NCBI GenBank assembly: GCA_947034895.1
Contig: OX344764.1
Location: forward strand, 36,520,935 to 36,584,934
DNA length: 64,000 bases
Direction of reading: 5' to 3'
Source: Rhytidiadelphus loreus
Lineage: Eukaryota > Streptophyta > Bryopsida > Hypnales > Hylocomiaceae
The translations under genes and the position numbers were made by a program. The first letter of the stretch is position 1, and each line of letters begins with the position of its first letter. Below the pieces are notes generated by a model. That model was given only the letters and a program-made list of their open reading frames with translations. It ran no database searches and was not told the origin of the DNA. Shown in pieces: positions 34,592 to 47,292 of this stretch.

Positions 34592-37106
34592 TATTACAAA
34601 AGCATGAGAGGTTCTTGCCTAAAATGTACTCCCACTATTCACGAGACTCTATGATCGCTTCTAGGAACACCTATTTTCAACACTTTGAAAATTCATAGTT
34701 TATTCATACGGTGTCCGAAAAATGCATTCTAAGAGAATCTAGAATCCCCTTTCCACTACCAACATGAACCCAGTAAAAAGAATTCCAATATAATAGTGGG
34801 AACCATGCCAAATAATTGCTTGTTTGTGTGATTTTAGGTGTAGTTCCCTTACTATTTGTTTGAGAAAAGACTGGATAACTAAGACCTGTCTGTTGCCTGT
34901 AAGTCGGAACGTTTCATTTCGAGGTCACTTGAGTGCCCATGTGAACCTACTCCCTGCCCTTGCTACCAACATTATTGAAAGCGGCACAGTAGCCATCAGG
35001 TCGTGTAGTACTGTACTGTACTGTAGTAAGTCACAAGTGGAGCCCCTGCACTGAACCAGGGTTTTGCAGTGGACTGAACACTGGTTTTGCAGGGGCCTGA
35101 AAAAAGGGTTCCAACTCTGAGCAGGGATGGAAAACCATACAATTGCAATGTGCCACTGGTTCTAGTGCTGCCGGCAGAGACATCATGATGGCACCCGTCA
35201 TTCCATGGTGCCCCAAATTCTTTTCTTGCGTCACACCGACATTCACACTGACCTCCCACAAACGACCTCAGTTTCCAGTTAACCCTGAAGGTGAAATCTG
35301 ACCCAAAACCCGTCGAAAGAAGCATAGTTAGGGACACCTTTTTCAAGGGAAAAAACCATATACGTGGTATTAGCAATTGAAAATCAAGAATTTTCAAAGA
35401 AAGAATTCAAATTTTTGGACAAGCCATGTAATTTCAGTGAATTTTCAAAGTGAATTTTCAAAGTGAAAGCTCATGAGGTCACTGAAATTGTCACGTAGTA
35501 TGGTTATCAAATCAAAATCTAGATAATCAATAGTTTGTCGATCACAATTAAGTATGGGGACACTTTAAAAGCATTTTTGAGGATGCTTTCAATAGAATTC
35601 CAGTACTTGTCATGAATGGGTATGGGTATAGAAACGGTTTTGGGTTTTTTCACCTTAATCCCTAATGACCCAAGAGACCATTTTTTGGTCGTTGCCCTTC
35701 TTTTTTGAGTTGTTTGTTCTCAAATTTTTGAGTTTTTTTTTTAATAAAATTTATTTCTAGAAAATAGATTGCATTATGAATCCAATGGCAATAATTTTAT
35801 CAAATTTTGAGTTAAACTCTGCCTCGTGGAATTTTTTTAAGTTGAGTGGTGTGGTGTAGTTCACTACTCATGTTTTAGGATTCAATTTGGGCATAGACTA
35901 AAAAGCCACCCAACCAATGCGATCGTTGCCCTCCTTAGAAAGGGTAGATCCAACAAGCTCAAGAAGAAGACAAATGTACCCATTCTTGTTTTTCTTACAA
36001 ACACTACTCTTGTTTCAATGACTAGGCATTGCAAGCTCTACCAAAAATTGCAACCGAATGACCAAAATGTCGTGAAATTTTACATGAGCATTCTCAACCC
36101 TCTTGTCTTTCACTAAGTGCTAAAAGGTCATCATTTTAAAATATTCTCATTAAGATATGCTCCTTCGAAGTGTATTGCCCTATCATTCCATTGACCCTAA
36201 TAAAACTTCAACTTAAATATCTACTAAACAATAAGGTCACATACTCTGAATTTTTTTTAGGTGCTCACCCTCATATGAATGCGAACTATAACATCCTACA
36301 ATTACATTCTATTCAATCTCAAGAAAAAATGAGCAAACGAATTGCCCAAGTTCTTGGCAATTTTGGCCCATTTTCAAAATCCCCTCCCTTTGGATTATCA
36401 AGAGTTAAAGGTTAAAATAAATATGGCAATTTGGTGTCAGTTCACTATTTGTGAGCTGCAAGCTTAGCTGAGAATTTTTCTTATTTCGTTTTGAACTTGC
36501 ATATTTGCTATCCACTTAAAACCACCAACCAACCCATTTCAAAAAATAAGCTAGATGGGGGGTATGAAAATTCCAATGACATGGCAGTTATAAGCATATG
36601 AAATATGGATATGGATACGGGGTTCATTTGTATAGGTACATACATTTACATGCCTATTGACAAGGACGTAGATTATTCCATATCTTTTGTTAACCACTTG
36701 AGTTGTTATTGTTATTTCTATTCTTCAATTTTTTTTAAATAATTAAAAATTTGGACTAGTATCTAGCTTTAATTTATTTTAATTCATAGGCTTAACACAT
36801 TGAGTGACTATACACTCAAAAGCACATTGTCCACTTAATAGCATCCCTATTTCTCTTGGTCAGCATTTCAAAGGTTGAAATGTTGGACAAGTGTAGATAA
36901 CATTTTATAGAAGGAGGCATATAGCAACATCAAATAAGTTTTGGATTGCATGTTTTAATACCTCCAAATTGGCATTGGTGTAGTGACAACATTTACCTCA
37001 TACCGTTCCCCACCAAATATTGAACACAATTAGGTTGAAGGTCCATAATGAACATGCACACTTTAAGTGCTACAAGAGGGTGCCCATGAACTTGAAGTAG
37101 GACAAG
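34592..37106. other. Intergenic DNA with a GC-richer patch at 34820-35340
   Basis: The patch contains an open minus-strand frame, 34996-35397 (133 codons), with no recognisable domain. Around 35034-35095 there is a local duplication of a CACTG/GGTTTTGCAG motif. The remainder is AT-rich. The ORF 36170-36415 is unassigned. Confidence 0.4.
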
Positions 37107-37557
37107 TGAAACATATAAGGTAAACCAGCCCATTACGGTTCGTTTCCCAAATCAATTAGTAGACCAACCCAATTCCGTTACCTAACTTTGTCCAAAAAAC
37201 ATCCAAATCCATTCTTTTGATGACATAAATTAAAGAGTTCTATGATAAAATCTGAATTTTTATGACAACAAGGGATATTGAGTCACTCCATTAATGGTGA
37301 ATATTTTGTACTTGACTTGGGTGGTTATGGGTTCATTAGGGAACATTTATGACTCTAGTCTATTGGCGGTTTTGTAATTTCAGATTGATTACTTCAAAAA
37401 TTCATAGAAGTTACAGTTTTAGTCGAAAAATTATAATTCTACTTGGGTTTGATTCGTGAAACAAGCACACACCTCTGAAAAATATGTGCCCCTATTGGAA
37501 TTGACTCCAAAATATTCAGATTGCAAATTAGGGGGGTGATAGGCAGTTCTACCTTAC
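37107..37557. repeat. Solo copy of a ~450-bp module also found in the arms
   Basis: It starts AAGGTAAACCAGCCCATTAC and ends GGCAGTTCTACCTT; the ends are short inverted repeats. The same module occurs in the right arm at about 8083-8530 in the same orientation and in the left arm at about 1268-1815 in the opposite one. Possible ACAT target duplication. It is therefore an independent element. Confidence 0.7.
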
Positions 37558-38100
37558 ATGACGAATCACTTTTAAGAATGCTCGTTGCACTCTAGCTAGG
37601 TTTTCATCATAAATGTCACATAACCCATGTTTTCATCATAAATGATTGGATGATATTTCTACATGACAAAAATGTGACGGATTTTGTGTCAATATAATAT
37701 AAGAAATGTACAAAAGAAGAGTAACTTTGGTCATACAACCCACATGAATAAAGAGTCTGTTGGGGGATAGTTCTACTATCTAAGCCATCAATAGATGTAC
37801 ACTATAAGAGAGAGAATGGAAGTAACTCCAAGTACTATGGGGACGATGTGAAAATTTTACAAGTGTGTACACTTATTCTTACTTTGTAGAGCAACCAGCC
37901 ATCACTGAACTGTTTGGTATGCATGAATAGAGAATACAAAGATGTCCATGTGTTTCAAAAAAAAAAGCATACAAAAGATGTATAAGTTGCTCAACATTTA
38001 CTTGTTTTCTTCAATAAATGCATAAAGATTCGTGACCTTTTGGTTGACATTTACCCGTGCCGGGAAGGGTACGTATTGCAATCCCAGTGCATTTATTGTA

Positions 38101-38139
<39 letters not shown>

Positions 38140-40178
38140 ATTGACACAAATGATATTGTAATGATTTCAGGACTCAAAGGGATATACGATTGTTGTACCG
38201 TATATGATGATCTTTTGTGTGCAGAATTGCAAGAATCGTCCAGGTGATATTTTTAAAATGTATTGTGTCAGTTGAATGTATGAATGATGAGTGTATGCCC
38301 CCTTTAGAATTGTTCTCATCAGTGCTTTTTTTTTTTCATTTTTTGTGAAGTGTTAAAGTGGCAATATAAAATATTATAATGGTGCTCCAAATTTCAACAT
38401 TCATCCACATATTGGATAGAAAATATCACGTTAGCATATATTACATATATGTATTTTTGTTTTCATCCAGAATTTGGCAATTTCATCCAAGATTTTTTTT
38501 CTTATTTAAAAGTTTTCCGGTGAAAAACTTCATCATTTTTCATCATTTTTTAGCCAAATTATTTTTTCTGGTGCAATTTGGCACTGTAATGTCCAAAAAA
38601 AGCCATGTTTCTCACCCAAGTGACATTTTTAATCCTTAAAGTACTAGGCGTTCAAATTTCAAACAATGGATGAATGTAAAGTTACTCATCCCAAGTACAC
38701 AAAAATGTTTTTTGAAAACCCAATCATTTGGGTTTTTTAAAGATTTTGTATTAATTTTGTTTTAACATTTGTATGGTATAGATTTTGAAGACTTTGTTTT
38801 GTATTCATTTTGTATAGATTAAAAGGGTATTGATAGGTTTTGCCTCAAAAAGTAACTTTTTGAATTCAAAACATGTCCACTCCTGAAATGACTTGAAGAA
38901 AAAAATAATATAAAAAACTAAGGGAAATAAAATCTCTTTTGTTCAAATTCAACACTAAAAATATGGAAAGATATACACCATTGGAATGGTAATTCAAAAA
39001 TTAGCATCTTTCATTCAAATGTCATTTCAACATGTAAACCGTATCATGCTCAAATACAAAACTATACAAGTAGAATAGGTGACAAATTTGTAGCTTTTGA
39101 AACATGTAGGAGGTGCAATAATGATCTACATTAGGAGTGTTATGTTCTATCACTTGTGTATACTTCAATTTATGCACCTTCTATGCCAAATACACAAAAA
39201 AATCCACTGTATAACCACAATTGGACTTTTTAAACCCTTGGGGTAAAAATAATATCATTTGTTTTCTTGGTGTTGTAGAATGACCTATAACAAAAGCAAA
39301 ACATTTATATACTTTCCAAAATATATGTTAGATTGGAATGAATTTTTTTTTCAACTACCTAATACCACAATGGTAATGCAAATATTTTGTATCTTTAAAT
39401 AGCATTATTGCTACGTAAAAAATCAAAATATTAGTCAAGTGAGCAAGTAGGAAAAAACTTACATAATTATATGACTAGTATTATTGGATCCACACTCTTC
39501 GTGTTGCAACCAATTTTTAAAACAAAATCATGACATAGATGACAAGATTGAATATGATACAACAAGACCTCTTGTATACAAAATTGCACTTATGAATGTA
39601 GGGAAAATTATGTATGCAACTTACCCTTGTCTCTATTGCATTTGCAAATAGGCATTATTTACAAGAAAAGTCAAAAGGGCAATAAGTCCTTTAGAGTATG
39701 TAAGAAGCACACTAGAATTATACACAACAATGATATGTTGAAGTTTTGTTATTTGATTGTAGATCAATGGAATAAAGTGTATATTATGCCCAAGCCAAAT
39801 TTTAGGATGACTACAACTTGACCTATTGTCTTATTTGTTGATATAGATTAATTAGATATTAGACCTCAATTGTAGATGTTGTATAAATCATAGACTTGGG
39901 CATTGCATGTGAAAATATTTTCATTTTTTTAACAAAATTGACAAATTCAATGATCATACAACTAATATGTTGGATGGGGGACCATGTAGTAAATATACTT
40001 GTATTTGTACCTTATACACAACAACAACAACAACAAATTATAGTCATCTAAGGTACCATGGAATTTCCACCGTAAGCCTGTAATCCCAAATATTTTTCCA
40101 TAAATTGCTAAATTAGTAAAATTGCATTGCCCTCACTTTTGCAATTGCACCTCAAAGACTAGTACAATACTCAATGAC
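37558..40178. other. AT-rich intergenic DNA
   Basis: No supported gene. ORFs 38379-38639 and 39627-39821 are AT-driven and lack domains. Contains the poly(T) insertion at 38095-38167. Confidence 0.55.
38095..38167 (-). mobile_element. Tiny retroposed insert with 13-bp target duplication
   Basis: ATTGTAATGATTT occurs at 38095-38107 and again at 38155-38167. Between them lie 47 bases: a T-run (about 27 T counting the shared ones) and then AAATTTTTATTGACACAAATG. On the minus strand this is a short body followed by poly(A), as left by LINE-type target-primed reverse transcription with extreme 5' truncation. Confidence 0.6.
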
Positions 40179-40502
40179 GCTAGCATGTGAGCCTAAAAAT
40201 GTGAGCCTATAAGCCCTAAGCCTAGGTGTAAGTAGGTATTTTACAACTATTGAAGGTGTTTATAACATACATACTTATAATACAAGTATTCTATAATTAT
40301 AGAAGGTGCTTATAACATAGGTATCTATAATATAGACACCTATAATATAAATATCCTATAACTATGGAAGGTGATTATAATATAGGCATATATATTATAA
40401 ATATCCTATAACTATAGAAGGTGCCTATATTAAAGGTACCTATAGCATAGGAACCTAGACTCCTAGGCTCATGGGCTTAAGATTTTAGGCTCACATATTA
40501 GC
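40179..40502. mobile_element. TIR element with periodic interior
   Basis: The ends are GCTAGCATGTGAGCCTAAAA and, complemented, GCTAATATGTGAGCCTAAAA. Inside, degenerate units of CTATAACTATAGAAGGTGC and ATATCCTATAA repeat with a spacing of about 60. GTACAATACTCAA and GTACAATACACAA flank the element at a short distance. Confidence 0.7.
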
Positions 40503-40917
40503 AACCGTGGTACAATACACAACTTTCCTAATTGTCATTATGCTACTTTGCATAGATAATTTTTGGTGATAGGGTCACATAGGGATTAAGCTAACAAAAA
40601 TTTGCTTCTAAATTTTTTGGCCTAGAAAAATCATTCACATTAAGTTATTGTTTACTAGTTTTTTCTAATTATCATTCTCATAAGAAAAAACACTCTCCAG
40701 AAATTGTTGGTCATTTGCATAGTCTCTTTCTATTGCATCACATATGCAAGATGACCAAAGTTTTTAACTTGTAAAGGTAAATTTTCACTAGGGGGCATAA
40801 ATTAGCACTCAAAGGATTAAAAAAACCACCATTGAGAATTGAAATTGGAGGGGCATATATTGAAGTTGTTTGACCCCTTCATCTCAATGGATTCTTTTAG
40901 TTCTTTTCAAAGCTCAA

Positions 40918-41472
40918 GGGGTTCACTTAGATTGTCCATTAGAAACCATGTGCAAACAAAACTTTAGACCCCTATATACTTTTTGAATTTAAAAATAAAT
41001 AAAATTATATATATATATATATATATTCCTAATTTGAAAGTTTGTGTTTTGAAATATTGATATTTTTATTTGTTAATATTAATTAGTTACAAATTTTTGA
41101 AGTAAAAAGATACACTGTAGAACTGAAAATTAACTTTTACACCCCTATATTATATAAGAAAAAATTGTCTAAAAAACGAACAAAAAATTTCAAAAAATAA
41201 ACATTTATTGAAATATCATTTTGAGTTGAATATTGATTCAATGGTCATCTAAATGTGTTCTCTATAATTATTTGAGTTGAAAAATATGCCATTTCAGTTC
41301 ATTTTCAATCTCTTCTAGAGATCATTTCATATTTTATTTGAGTTGGAAATTTTGGCAATAGAAATCTATAGTCATTATTAAACAATACTCAAAATTTTAG
41401 GTTGAAATTATAGTTTGTTAGAAACCACTTGTTTGCACGTGGTTTGTGGGAGTAGAACTAAGTGCACCCCCC
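40918..41472. mobile_element. Relative of the element at 20873-21439
   Basis: Near-colinear with 20873-21439, including CCATTAGAAACCA, the CCCTATATACTTTTTGAATT block and GTAGAACTAAGTGCACCCCC at the right end. It directly abuts the TTAA-flanked element at 41489. Includes an (AT)n run near 41008-41027. Confidence 0.7.
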
Positions 41473-41488
41473 AAGTCTCAAAGGTTAA

Positions 41489-42398
41489 CCCCTAAAGGAC
41501 CAAACACCGTTTCTTGGCAACATAGTGATTTTGGGCAGCTCACTATAAATGGAATTTTTATTTTTTTCCTTTGAAATTTCCACACAACATGTGCCCAAGA
41601 AGTAACTTTAAGGCCCAACTATTTTCATAAATTTTGACTACATGGTTCAAAATCTATTGCATGATATGTAATTTTCAATGTTCGGTGAGTAGTCCAAGCA
41701 AAAAATAAACTTCTTTGAAAATCACTTTTAAAAAAAATAAAAATTTGAAATTGATTCTCTAGATTTATATATATATGGTAGGATTTGAATCATTCCATTT
41801 TGATTACTGAGATGAAAGTTATGAGGAATTTTAGTTTGGGTTAGTTTGTGGGTAGTTATAGAATCTCTACTCTAAAATAAACTTTGAAGTCCTTTATTTA
41901 ACTCAATTTTAAATATTTTGGAAAAAAAATAAAAACATAAAGTGTATATTTTTATTGCAACATTACAACCATTGGAATTATAATTTTTCAATTTCATAAA
42001 TAAATTTTTAACAATTTAGTATTTTTAAACATTCTCCACTTCTTTCTACTTACTATTTTTCCCCTATATGTTGTACAATTTCAAATGACCTGAAAATGTT
42101 CAAGCATATAGCCAACTGGCCTTGAAGAAGGAATCCAAAGAGTAAAAACCATTTTGGACATTTTTTCATACAAATGTGACCTTGTAAAGTGCAGCTGCCC
42201 GTATTTTCACAGGGCCCCCAATTTTTTTTTGCCTCTTCAAACGTTAATTTCTTTCACATCTTCTCAAATCAATGTACTACAAGATCCTATAGTTAGATGT
42301 TTTCTAAAAATGTTTTTTTTCCTAAATTTTGGTACTTGTCCTAGAAATGATAGTTTTGGAGCAGTTTTGGTGAAAACATAGTCTTTGATGTTTAGGGG
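41489..42398. mobile_element. TTAA-flanked element, ~910 bp
   Basis: TTAA (41485-41488) precedes CCCCTAAAGGACC. The right end, complemented, begins CCCCTAAACATCAAAG, where the flank is TTTTGA and not TTAA. Similar to 15853-16770. No coding region is supported. Confidence 0.65.
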
Positions 42399-43220
42399 TT
42401 TTGATATTTCCTCAAATGTGAAAATATTAAATGATTAGGATTTGTTTCAGGTACATTTGTCAAGACTTGCCATTTTCTAGTGTATGGAGTAAATATAATT
42501 TTTTATTTATAAAATTTCATTCGTGCAAAATTGTACTAAACTACCATGGTATCGAATGTATGGAAAGCAATTTAAAATATTTGATAATGTAAGATTATAA
42601 AATTGTAAAATTAGATTTTAAAGTTTTGGCCTTGCCTAATGGGGTCAACAAACTTACAAACTTTGGGTCCTTATGAAATGCAATTTTTACGGTACACATA
42701 AGTTTTTCTTAACAATTGCATATTGAATAATGTTTGTTATATGAATATAACTTCTTCATATCAAAGAATTCTAGGTGATTCAACTTATCAAGCAATTTTT
42801 CATTATTTTGGCAAGATTTTTTATGCAATAGAATTAGTTTTTTGTGCAATAGAATCACAATTGTGTTGTGCGTTTTTTGGATTGCATGCATGATTGTGTC
42901 AAAGGGTGGAATGTTGCCTTAAATCTAGAAATGCTTTCTATTTTTAGGATTCTACTATATATAATTTTTGATTGTGACATCAAATTGGAACAAAAAATCA
43001 TTTAGCCAAAAAGAAGGTATGTGTTTATATTTTGAGTTAAAATTTTGAAAAGTTTCATTGAAAATTAATGTTATAAGAACCTATCAAGATTCTACTTGAC
43101 CACTAAATTGCCCTTTTGGATGCTCATACATATTCACTAATTATGACTAATTATGTAACCAAAATTTTCCATAGAAATTATCTTTGTATGATCTTAGGGT
43201 ACTTAGTGGCAAGTACTTAA
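42399..43220. other. AT-rich intergenic DNA
   Basis: Nothing recognisable; short AT-driven ORF only. Confidence 0.55.
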
Positions 43221-43788
43221 CCCCTAAAGTCCCATTGTCCCTACAGGGGACAAAATGGATTTTGGGCAGGTTCCTTTGATCTCAATTTTTACTGAAACTT
43301 TTTCCATAAGATAGATAAACTTACAAGCTTTTTGGGAATATAATTTTTATTCCAATCGGTGCCTGGGAGCAAAAATTATGCCACAATAACCTCAAAATGG
43401 AGGAGATTAGGCATAAAAAAAAATCCACAAAAAATTAAAATTAAAATCTTAATATTTGTTTTCTTGTAGATTATATTTTCTTCTAAATGAGTATCTTTGA
43501 TTCATTCCATTTGGATTAGTAATGTGAAGTTATGGAGTTTCTTGTTTTACGGGCAATCATAGCAACGTGTTGAAAGAATTTGTTTTCTTCCACTTTGAAT
43601 GTTAATATCCTTCAATCTATACTATCAAACATCACAAAAAATTTATCACATGATCTAAGACAAGTGCAGAATAAGATCCTATGGTTAGATTCTAAAAAAT
43701 ATTTTAAAAATTTATTTCATAGGTGAATGTAGCAAAAGTGGTAGTTTTGAGTGATTTTGGCAGAAAAATGGCCTTGGGACTTTAGGAG
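43221..43788. mobile_element. TTAA-flanked element, 568 bp, intact ends
   Basis: TTAA occurs at 43217-43220 and 43789-43792. The ends are CCCCTAAAGTCCCATTG and, complemented, CTCCTAAAGTCCCAAGG. This is the clearest member of the family. TTAA duplication with C-rich ends is the piggyBac-type signature; the assignment is inferred. Confidence 0.75.
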
Positions 43789-43792
43789 TTAA

Positions 43793-44544
43793 GGTGGGCA
43801 TACCCTTTGCAACACTTGCCTTTTAAAAACAACTAAAATAGTGAAGTTCAAAACCAATCCATTGACCCAATTCCAACAAAAAAATTCTTTAAATTAACAC
43901 TAATTTCTAAAAATAATCAATAAAAGATAAAGAGTTCTTTGAGGCAACTAATGAAGCATTTCATATTTTAGAAATATCCAATTAAGGGTAGTCTAGTGTC
44001 AATAGTAGGTGTTCATATAACTTCTACTTTAAAAATTTGTACTTTATTTATGTAGTCTCTTAAAACTCTTGAATAAATTGCATCCACTAACTTACACTTT
44101 CATTTGCTAGCATTTTAGGGTCATGCTGTTTTTTCTTCCCAATTTGTGTTTAGAGATGTATTAAAAAGTGTTTATACTAGATAAAGATATCTTTAAGAGT
44201 AATTAGCGACTACAATAGGAACTTCCACCTTTTGAGTATAAAATCATCACATTTAGAGATTTTTCAGGCCTTTATGTTGTAGCTATGTTAGGAAATATCG
44301 TCGTCGCTTTAGGTGAATAAAATGACCATTATAGATGTACATTTTATATTGGTTTTGGAATAGTTTATAGACTCTTTTGGGCCAATTGGACTACACACTT
44401 CAAAACTTGATAACAAGTCCATACGTTGCCAAAAAAAATATCCAATTGCTCTCCCTATTTTTCAAATTTATCTTAACATGGATTTAAAAAAAATTCAACA
44501 ATGCCTACAAGGCAAACCAATCATTCTGCTTGTCATAGTTTAGG
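43793..44544. other. AT-rich intergenic DNA
   Basis: No gene or clear element. Confidence 0.55.
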
Positions 44545-44888
44545 TTAGAGCATCTCCTGCAACCCTCCAAATATCCCCTAATTTTTGGATGATAAGCAAT
44601 CAATTTTAGTATATATCAACCTCTACCTTTACTTCCCCCCCTTCAAATAAGCCATATTTGAAGGGGGGCACTAACTCCTCTACAAGCAATATTTTCTCTT
44701 AGGATTACCAAGTCATCATAATGAATGATAGCTTACTTTTTAGCTTTTACAATTTTAATGACTTGTCATTGGTTGGAAGTTATATTTTACTGTTGGGGGT
44801 ACAAGTGACCATCCCCTCTAAACTAAATTACACAGATCCAATTGAAGGGGCCTGGATATTTACAGGGCCGCTGCAGGAGATGCTCTTA
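44545..44888. mobile_element. hAT-like MITE with GAGCATCTCCTGCA ends
   Basis: The left end, TTAGAGCATCTCCTGCA, and the right end, TGCAGGAGATGCTCTTA, are near-perfect complements. GAGCATCTCC-type termini are common on plant hAT-derived MITEs. The overlapping ORF 44721-44918 is not a supported gene. No target duplication is evident. Confidence 0.75.
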
Positions 44889-45148
44889 CTGCTGGTTTAC
44901 CTTTATCACTCTCTGTAGAAATGGACCTCCGTCCCACCAAATAACTTACCAAGCCTTGAATAATTGGCGAATGCAGACGTGAGAAAAGATGAAGGCATGG
45001 GTCTCATCTACTACTCCAGTTGCACCTGAAGTCAACACGTACCCCCAAAAAACATTAAAAAAGGGAAAGACTTTATCAATGATCAAGATTTCAAGTACAG
45101 TTCGCTCAGTTCAAGTTCACAATCTCACAAACATTATTTATAAGGACT

Positions 45149-45415
45149 GAGGTGGGTACCCTCCAAACCAACACTTTTTGCTACTGTGCCTAACTAATAC
45201 TATTATTAGAATGGTCCAATTTTCATTGATTTTCTTGTTGGCAAGTGAAAAGAGGTTTCAAAGTGCTAAAGAACATGACATTTGGATATTGTATGCAAGA
45301 GTTAGGAAGGAATAAAGTTTATTGGTTCTGAAATTGTTTCTTCCACTCATAGGTATATAATTGATTTGGTAGATGTATCAAAAGTGGAGATGGCGGTTCA
45401 GGGTGATGGAATATT
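45149..45415. repeat. Single arm of the foldback element family
   Basis: Aligns with the left arm of 33987-34591, sharing TTTTCATTGATTTTCTTG, TTGGCAAGTGAAAAG and GTTTCTTCCAC, without the opposing arm. Confidence 0.65.
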
Positions 45416-46891
45416 TTATTTTATTTGAAACACAGGGACAATTTCAGTTGATAGAGGAAACAATACAAAGGACCAAGGGAACAAGTCCCCGGTGACAAAA
45501 AAATTCATTTTCAGACAACTAAATAGGATGTCAATGGCATACTTGGAGGTGTCCACCTAAGCTTTATTAAATCTTAATATAATAATGAGGTACAATGATT
45601 TGTTTTTTTATTGTTTTGGAGAAATAACCAACTATTTTTTCAATACTCATGTGATACTTAGGTGATATCTATACTATCAAAAGTAGCTGATACCTACAAA
45701 ATTAAGTGTCAAAGTCTTTTTGTTGTGGCCAATTAGCCAAAAATTGTGCATAAAACATACATGAATGAGATGTGTATTCTTAAATTATGAGACAATATCC
45801 AAAATACGACACCTAGATTATTTACCTAAAAAAGTATTTTTTTTAAGCAACCAAATATTTTTCAAGCAAATTTTTTTTGCACTTCACATAATTATGCCTA
45901 ATTAAAGGGTGATCTAGTGCCAAAATTAAGCTCCTTGAATTGAGATTTCAACTTTGAAAATCTATAAAATGTTATTGAAATATTTAAAAAAAAAGTACAA
46001 CACAATTTGTGTTGCAATTCTCTTCAATTTTCTATTAATAAAATTGATTTGAAAGCCCAATTGACATCTAAAGTATTAGAAGGCATAATCCTAATATTGG
46101 TGATGACATTATTATGTTTTGATAACTTCTATAGTTTAACACAAATTTAGGACAAATTAATGCAAAAAGCATTTGGAACCAGAGGTGGATTTTTTCTAGT
46201 GACAAGAGGAAATTTTAAAAAGCGGTTGTGAATTATATGAGGAGTGCATGCACTTGATGGTTCAAAAATGACAAATTATACATGTGTTTTGCTAGCCTAC
46301 AAAAAAATTTAGGATTTCATAGTCACTTAGAACTTACACTGATATACAAAGAATCATAAAGAGAACTTCCACATCCGAGTGGTTAAGGGTAGAGATCAAA
46401 GTATGGGAAACCAAAGATATGGAGAAATCTAGTAATGTCATGGACATGTTTTTTGGAAAAAGAAAATGATCATATGACATCACATTAAAAGTTGTTTAGT
46501 TGAAAGATGTCTACAATGTGGTTTCCTTCTCCAATTACGTTTTGTGATAAAATACAATCAAGTACCTTCTCTTTATTTTCCTCATCCTTCTAGAATTGAC
46601 CATAATTGCTTTCATACTCATAACTTATTTCTATCGTTGTGTTTGCCAATTTCTTTTTCTTGTAACTATAATCATAATTTGGATTGTAGTGTTTGCCAAA
46701 CACAACCTAAACATCTATGTGCAGTTATATATTTTGGGAGTTATATTAATCCAAATTATGATTACAATTACAATCAAAACTAAGTACAAATTTGAAATGC
46801 TTTCATTCAAACAACCATATCATAAGCATCTTTCAATGGACAAAGTCCACTAGTGGATATACGAAATTGTAGTTTGCAACATACTACACAC
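45416..46891. other. AT-rich intergenic DNA
   Basis: 45595-45830 is a diverged copy of the repeat at 32278-32560. ORFs 46544-46853 overlap in two frames and lack domains. Confidence 0.5.
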
Positions 46892-47292
46892 ATTAGGGGA
46901 GATTTATGTGTTTTAACCCATTAAGGACCAGGCCGATGATTGCCAATGAATATTTGCTTGAAAATGACAGGTTTTCATTAGTAGTCAAAGTGACTACTAA
47001 TGAAAATGTGTCATTTTTGGCCAGAATCATCAACCAATCATCGACCTAGTTGTTAATGGGTTAAGAGACTGTGAATTCTCGGATTGCGGGAACTACACGA
47101 ACGCTGATTTCACGCGGCTTGGAGACGGCCACGTCAAATATAATTTTTAAATATATTTTATAAAATATTTTTTTCTATAAATATTTTTTTAATTTTTTTA
47201 AATATTATTATATTTTGACTATACTAGACTAGTTTCTAGCAATGGGAACAACCATGAAATAGTCTCTCAAATAGCTGAAACCTCCCCTAATG
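46892..47292. mobile_element. TTAG-ended MITE with a nested hairpin element
   Basis: Outer ends are ATTAGGGGAGATTT and AAACCTCCCCTAAT; the core contains GACGTGGCCGTCTCCAAGCC (minus strand), as in the other members. It is interrupted near its left end by the hairpin at 46917-47060. Confidence 0.7.
46917..47060. mobile_element. Hairpin MITE with TTAA flanks
   Basis: CCCATTAA begins and TTAATGGG ends the element, with TTAA directly outside on both sides (46913-46916 and 47061-47064). The two halves are imperfect complements throughout, meeting near GTCAAAGTGAC. The TTAA duplication suggests a piggyBac-type mover; the host TTAG element is interrupted between GATTTATG and GAGACTGTG. Confidence 0.75.

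Noticed and set aside
46544..46853. Two overlapping hydrophobic ORFs
   Set aside because: AT-rich chance frames, no domain, no gene context.
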